Shown here in pieces: positions 30,731-33,618 of a DNA stretch of 33,618 nt. Position 1 is the stretch's first letter. Each line of letters starts with the position of its first letter. Below the pieces are notes generated by a model. That model ran no database searches. It had not been told where the DNA came from and saw only the letters and a program-made list of their open reading frames with translations. A program made the translations under genes and the position numbers. Source of the DNA: Pseudomonadota bacterium (GTDB taxonomy: Bacteria; Pseudomonadota; Gammaproteobacteria; Burkholderiales; Burkholderiaceae_E); assembly GCA_023388075.1 (NCBI GenBank), contig JAEWGX010000015.1, positions 1 through 33,618 of the forward strand, in the 5' to 3' direction.

Positions 30731-32074
30731 TCAGAGCTGCTCGTTGAACAGGTAGAGCGCGTTGTCCTTGAGCTTGTGCCAGAGGCCGCGCGCCCGCCAG
30801 GTCTCGTGGTCGAGCTCGACGCATTCGCGCGCGTCCTTCTCGAAGATCGCCTCGAAGCGGGCGGCGATGCCCCGGTCCACCAGGCCCAGCGTGATCTCGT
30901 CGTTGATCTCGAACGAGCGGTCGTCGAAGTTGCTCGATCCGATCGCCGACCAGATTCCGTCGATGGTCATCATCTTCTGGTGCAGCAGTGTCTTCGGGTA
31001 CTCGAGGATGCGTACGCCACCGGCGAGCAGCGTCTCGAAGTTCCGGTGCGCCGCATGCTGCACCACCGGAAAGTCCGACGCTTCGGCCGACGGCACCATC
31101 ACCCGGACATCGACCCCGCGTCGAACGGCCTGCACCATGGCCTCGATCGCCTCGCGATCCGGCAGGAAATAGGGATTCTGGATCCACAGCCGCTCCCGGG
31201 CCAGCCCGAGTACCAGGTGGTGCAGGATCTTGACCGCCGGCGGTGCGCCTTCCGGCTTGACCCGCGCCACGTGCACCGCCACGTCGCCCGCCTCCTGCAG
31301 CTCGGGAAAGACGTGGCTGCCGATGAAGAGCTCGCCGGTCTCGTCCACCCAGTTCTCGCCAAAGGTCGACTGCAGCGCGTTGACCGCCGGGCCCTCGATG
31401 CGCGCGCCCACGTCGCGGACCTCGCCGCTGTCGCGCGCGTCCCCGAGCCAGAGATCGACGATGCAGTGCCCGCCGACGTAACCGACGCGCCCGTCGACGA
31501 CCAGCAGCTTACGGTGGTCGCGGCGGTTGACCTTGCCGATGTCGCGCAGCCGCTTGCGGTGGAAGAACGCGAACTTGCAGCCGGCCTCGCGCAGCCGCCG
31601 TGGCGCGGCGTCGCCCATCTCCTTGCCGCCGTCGGCATCGACCAGGACCCGCACCTCGACGCCGGCCCGCCGCCGCTCCACCAGGGCGTCGACCAGGCGG
31701 CGCCCCAGGACGCCTTCCTTCCAGAGGAAGGTCTCGAAGTGGACCGACGCCCGGGCCCGGGCGATGTCCTCGAACATCGCGTCGAAGAAGGCCCCGTTCT
31801 CGATGATCTCGATCGCGTTGCCGGGGATGACCGCGCCGTGACTCAGCCCGGCGATCGACGGCACCAGCTCGCGTACCGGGTCCGTGCGCTCCACGGTCAG
31901 GATCGGGTCGCGATGCCGCTTGACCGACCAGAGCAGCAGGGAGAGCAGCAGGGTGCTCGCGCCGAGCACCAGGTTCAAGGCCGTCTGCAGTGTCATCCGG
32001 CGACGCCGGTCCGGCGCGGCCGGCGGGGGACCGGATGCGCGGTCACGGTCGTCCCCGGGGCGCCTGTCAGCCAC
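30731..32074 (-). CDS. Cardiolipin synthase-type phospholipase D family protein
   Basis: Membrane-associated PLD-superfamily enzyme, most like ClsA/ClsB cardiolipin synthases, which join two phosphatidylglycerols (or related donors). Both HKD motifs are intact: NRRDHRKLLVVDGRVGYVGG and LLHQKMMTIDGIWSAIGSSN, each with His, Lys and Asp in HxKxxxxD. One membrane helix lies near the N-terminus (LNLVLGASTLLLSLLLW). The length is 447 from GTG 32074; an ATG at 31996 would start at that helix and give 421, and neither start has a strong ribosome site. The gene is 19 bases after the fumarase stop on the same strand, so they may share a transcript. The substrate pair is not determined by sequence. Confidence 0.88.
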   Translation of the reverse strand: MADRRPGDDRDRASGPPPAAPDRRRRMTLQTALNLVLGASTLLLSLLLWSVKRHRDPILTVERTDPVRELVPSIAGLSHGAVIPGNAIEIIENGAFFDAMFEDIARARASVHFETFLWKEGVLGRRLVDALVERRRAGVEVRVLVDADGGKEMGDAAPRRLREAGCKFAFFHRKRLRDIGKVNRRDHRKLLVVDGRVGYVGGHCIVDLWLGDARDSGEVRDVGARIEGPAVNALQSTFGENWVDETGELFIGSHVFPELQEAGDVAVHVARVKPEGAPPAVKILHHLVLGLARERLWIQNPYFLPDREAIEAMVQAVRRGVDVRVMVPSAEASDFPVVQHAAHRNFETLLAGGVRILEYPKTLLHQKMMTIDGIWSAIGSSNFDDRSFEINDEITLGLVDRGIAARFEAIFEKDARECVELDHETWRARGLWHKLKDNALYLFNEQL

Positions 32075-32093
32075 GACCGCGCCGCGCCCCGGA

Positions 32094-33617
32094 TCAGGCG
32101 ATGGTGACCGGAATCCCCGCGATCCTGGCCTGCCATTGCTTCGGCCCGGTCTCGTGGACGGATGTGCCCGCGGCGTCCACCGCGACGGTTACCGGCATGT
32201 CGCGCACCTCGAACTCGTAGATCGCCTCCATGCCCAGGTCCTCGAACCCGACCACCCGGGCCTGCCGGATCGCCTTCGAGACCAGATAGGCGGCGCCACC
32301 CACGGCCATGAGATAGGCCGCCCCGTGGCGCCGGATCGCCTCGATCGCCGCCGGACCGCGTTCGGCCTTGCCGATCATCGCGAGCAGCCCCGTCTGCGAC
32401 AGCATCATGTCGGTAAACTTGTCCATGCGGGTCGATGTGGTCGGACCCGCGGGGCCTACCGCCTCGTCGCGCACCGGATCCACCGGCCCGACGTAATAGA
32501 TAACCCGGCCGCGGAAGTCCACCGGCAGCGGCTCGCCGCGGGCCAGCATGTCCTGGATCCGCTTGTGCGCGGCATCCCGCCCGGTGAGCATCCGGCCCGA
32601 GAGCAGCAGCGTCTGGCCGGGCTTCCACGAGGCCACCTCTTCCTTCGTGAGCCGGTCCAGGTCGACGCGCCGGGAGGTCTTCTCGTCCGGCGCCCAGCTC
32701 ACCTGCGGCCAGGCATCGAGCGGCGGCGGCTCGCAGTAGGCCGGCCCGGAGCCGTCCAGGACGAAGTGCGCATGCCGCGTGGCGGCGCAGTTCGGGATCA
32801 TCGCGACCGGCTTGCTGGCCGCATGCGTGGGCCACATCTTGATCTTGACGTCGAGCACGGTCGTGAGGCCGCCCAGGCCCTGTGCGCCGATGCCGAGCGC
32901 GTTGACCTTGCGATAGAGCTCCAGGCGCAGCTCCTCGACCTTGTCGTTCGGACCCCGGGCGAGCAGCTCCCCCATGTCGATCGGATCCATCAGCGACTCC
33001 TTGGCCATCAGCGCCGCCTTCTCCGCGGTGCCGCCGATGCCGATGCCGAGCATGCCGGGCGGACACCAGCCCGCGCCCATGGTGGGTACCGTCTTCAGCA
33101 CCCAGTCCACGACCGAGTCCGACGGATTGAGCATCACCATCTTGGACTTGTTCTCGGAGCCGCCGCCCTTGGCGGCGAGCCGCACGTCCACGGTCGAACC
33201 CGGAACCAGCCGCACGTGCACCACCGCCGGCGTGTTGTCGCGGGTGTTCTTCCGTTCGAACTGCGGATCCGCCACCACCGAGGCGCGCAGCGGGTTGTCC
33301 GGATGCAGGTAGCCGCGGCGCACGCCCTCGTTCACCGCATCCTCGAGCGAGCCGGTGAATCCGGACCACTGCACGTCCATGCCGACATCGAGGAACACGT
33401 TGACGATGCCGGTGTCCTGGCAGAGCGGGCGGTGGCCTTCGGCGCACATGCGCGAATTGGTGAGGATCTGCGCGATCGCGTCGCGCGCGGCCGGGCTCTG
33501 CTCGGTCTCGTAGGCGCGGGCCAGATGGCGGATGTAGTCCTCGGGGTGGTAGTAGGAAATGAACTGGAGTCCCGCCGCGATCGACTCGATGAGATCGTCG
33601 GCCTTGATGATGGTCAC
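32094..33617 (-). CDS. Class I (Fe-S) fumarate hydratase
   Basis: Converts fumarate and malate in the TCA cycle with an oxygen-sensitive [4Fe-4S] cluster. The 507-residue protein has the three cluster cysteines at Cys66 (RPLCQDTG), Cys185 (GAGWCPPGM) and Cys277 (IPNCAATRH), with class I motifs AAKGGGSENKSKM and VGPAGPTTSTRMDKFTDMML. It is the single-chain FumA/FumB type. The start is GTG 33617 (MTIIKADDLI...), matching the usual N-terminus, one base from the window edge, so the ribosome site cannot be seen. Its cluster depends on Fe-S assembly, which in this window uses an unusual IscU. The cardiolipin-synthase-like gene follows. Confidence 0.95.
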   Translation of the reverse strand: MTIIKADDLIESIAAGLQFISYYHPEDYIRHLARAYETEQSPAARDAIAQILTNSRMCAEGHRPLCQDTGIVNVFLDVGMDVQWSGFTGSLEDAVNEGVRRGYLHPDNPLRASVVADPQFERKNTRDNTPAVVHVRLVPGSTVDVRLAAKGGGSENKSKMVMLNPSDSVVDWVLKTVPTMGAGWCPPGMLGIGIGGTAEKAALMAKESLMDPIDMGELLARGPNDKVEELRLELYRKVNALGIGAQGLGGLTTVLDVKIKMWPTHAASKPVAMIPNCAATRHAHFVLDGSGPAYCEPPPLDAWPQVSWAPDEKTSRRVDLDRLTKEEVASWKPGQTLLLSGRMLTGRDAAHKRIQDMLARGEPLPVDFRGRVIYYVGPVDPVRDEAVGPAGPTTSTRMDKFTDMMLSQTGLLAMIGKAERGPAAIEAIRRHGAAYLMAVGGAAYLVSKAIRQARVVGFEDLGMEAIYEFEVRDMPVTVAVDAAGTSVHETGPKQWQARIAGIPVTIA

Positions 33618-33618
33618 G

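Overview
The window is a GC-rich (clearly above 60% by inspection), densely packed bacterial chromosome segment with 29 protein genes, no RNA genes, no insertion sequences and no CRISPR array. Gene order and protein sequences point to a betaproteobacterium, probably Burkholderiales or a relative. Evidence includes uvrB, LMW-PTP, iscR, iscS, iscU and iscA in a row; prfB-lysS preceded by recJ; divergent lolCD-tatD-comEC; a PHB depolymerase with a ribbon-helix-helix (RHH) gene; a class I fumarase; and PrpE. No species can be named.

Layout. (1) 31-5432, plus strand: uvrB (nucleotide excision repair), a low-molecular-weight tyrosine phosphatase, then a short ISC iron-sulfur operon iscR-iscS-iscU-iscA with IscR-type operator sequences before iscR. 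(2) 5470-13322, minus strand: a run transcribed as hypothetical protein, recJ, secreted GH50-like glycoside hydrolase, prfB (with its +1 frameshift site), lysS. The first three genes are joined by ATGA stop/start overlaps. (3) 13444-20468, plus strand: lolC-lolD (lipoprotein export), tatD, an amidase and comEC (DNA uptake). (4) 20426-24471: six 11-bp tandem repeats in front of an RHH regulator gene, a PHB-depolymerase-family esterase, convergent 3-hydroxybutyrate dehydrogenase, an alpha/beta hydrolase and a RidA protein. Together these look like a polyhydroxybutyrate/short-acyl utilisation module. (5) 24537-33617: a lipoprotein NlpC/P60 peptidase divergent from a pseudo-receiver protein, prpE, a YdcF/ElyC-type membrane protein, a UMF1-type MFS transporter, a GlcG-like protein, and on the minus strand a cardiolipin-synthase-type PLD enzyme and class I fumarase.

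Most of the window is housekeeping. The unusual part is a set of well-conserved proteins whose key residues are changed. IscU lacks the first cluster cysteine and the neighbouring aspartate (Cys37 to Gln, Asp39 to Asn), in an operon that has no hscB, hscA, fdx or iscX. ComEC keeps its metallo-beta-lactamase fold, but several metal-site positions are replaced. A receiver-like protein lacks the phosphoacceptor Asp, the acidic pair and the Lys. The 11-bp repeats before the RHH gene are a good candidate for an undescribed operator. The GH50/agarase-like enzyme coupled to recJ is also out of place.

No gap between genes exceeds about 170 bases. The largest, 2681-2848, holds the iscR control region.
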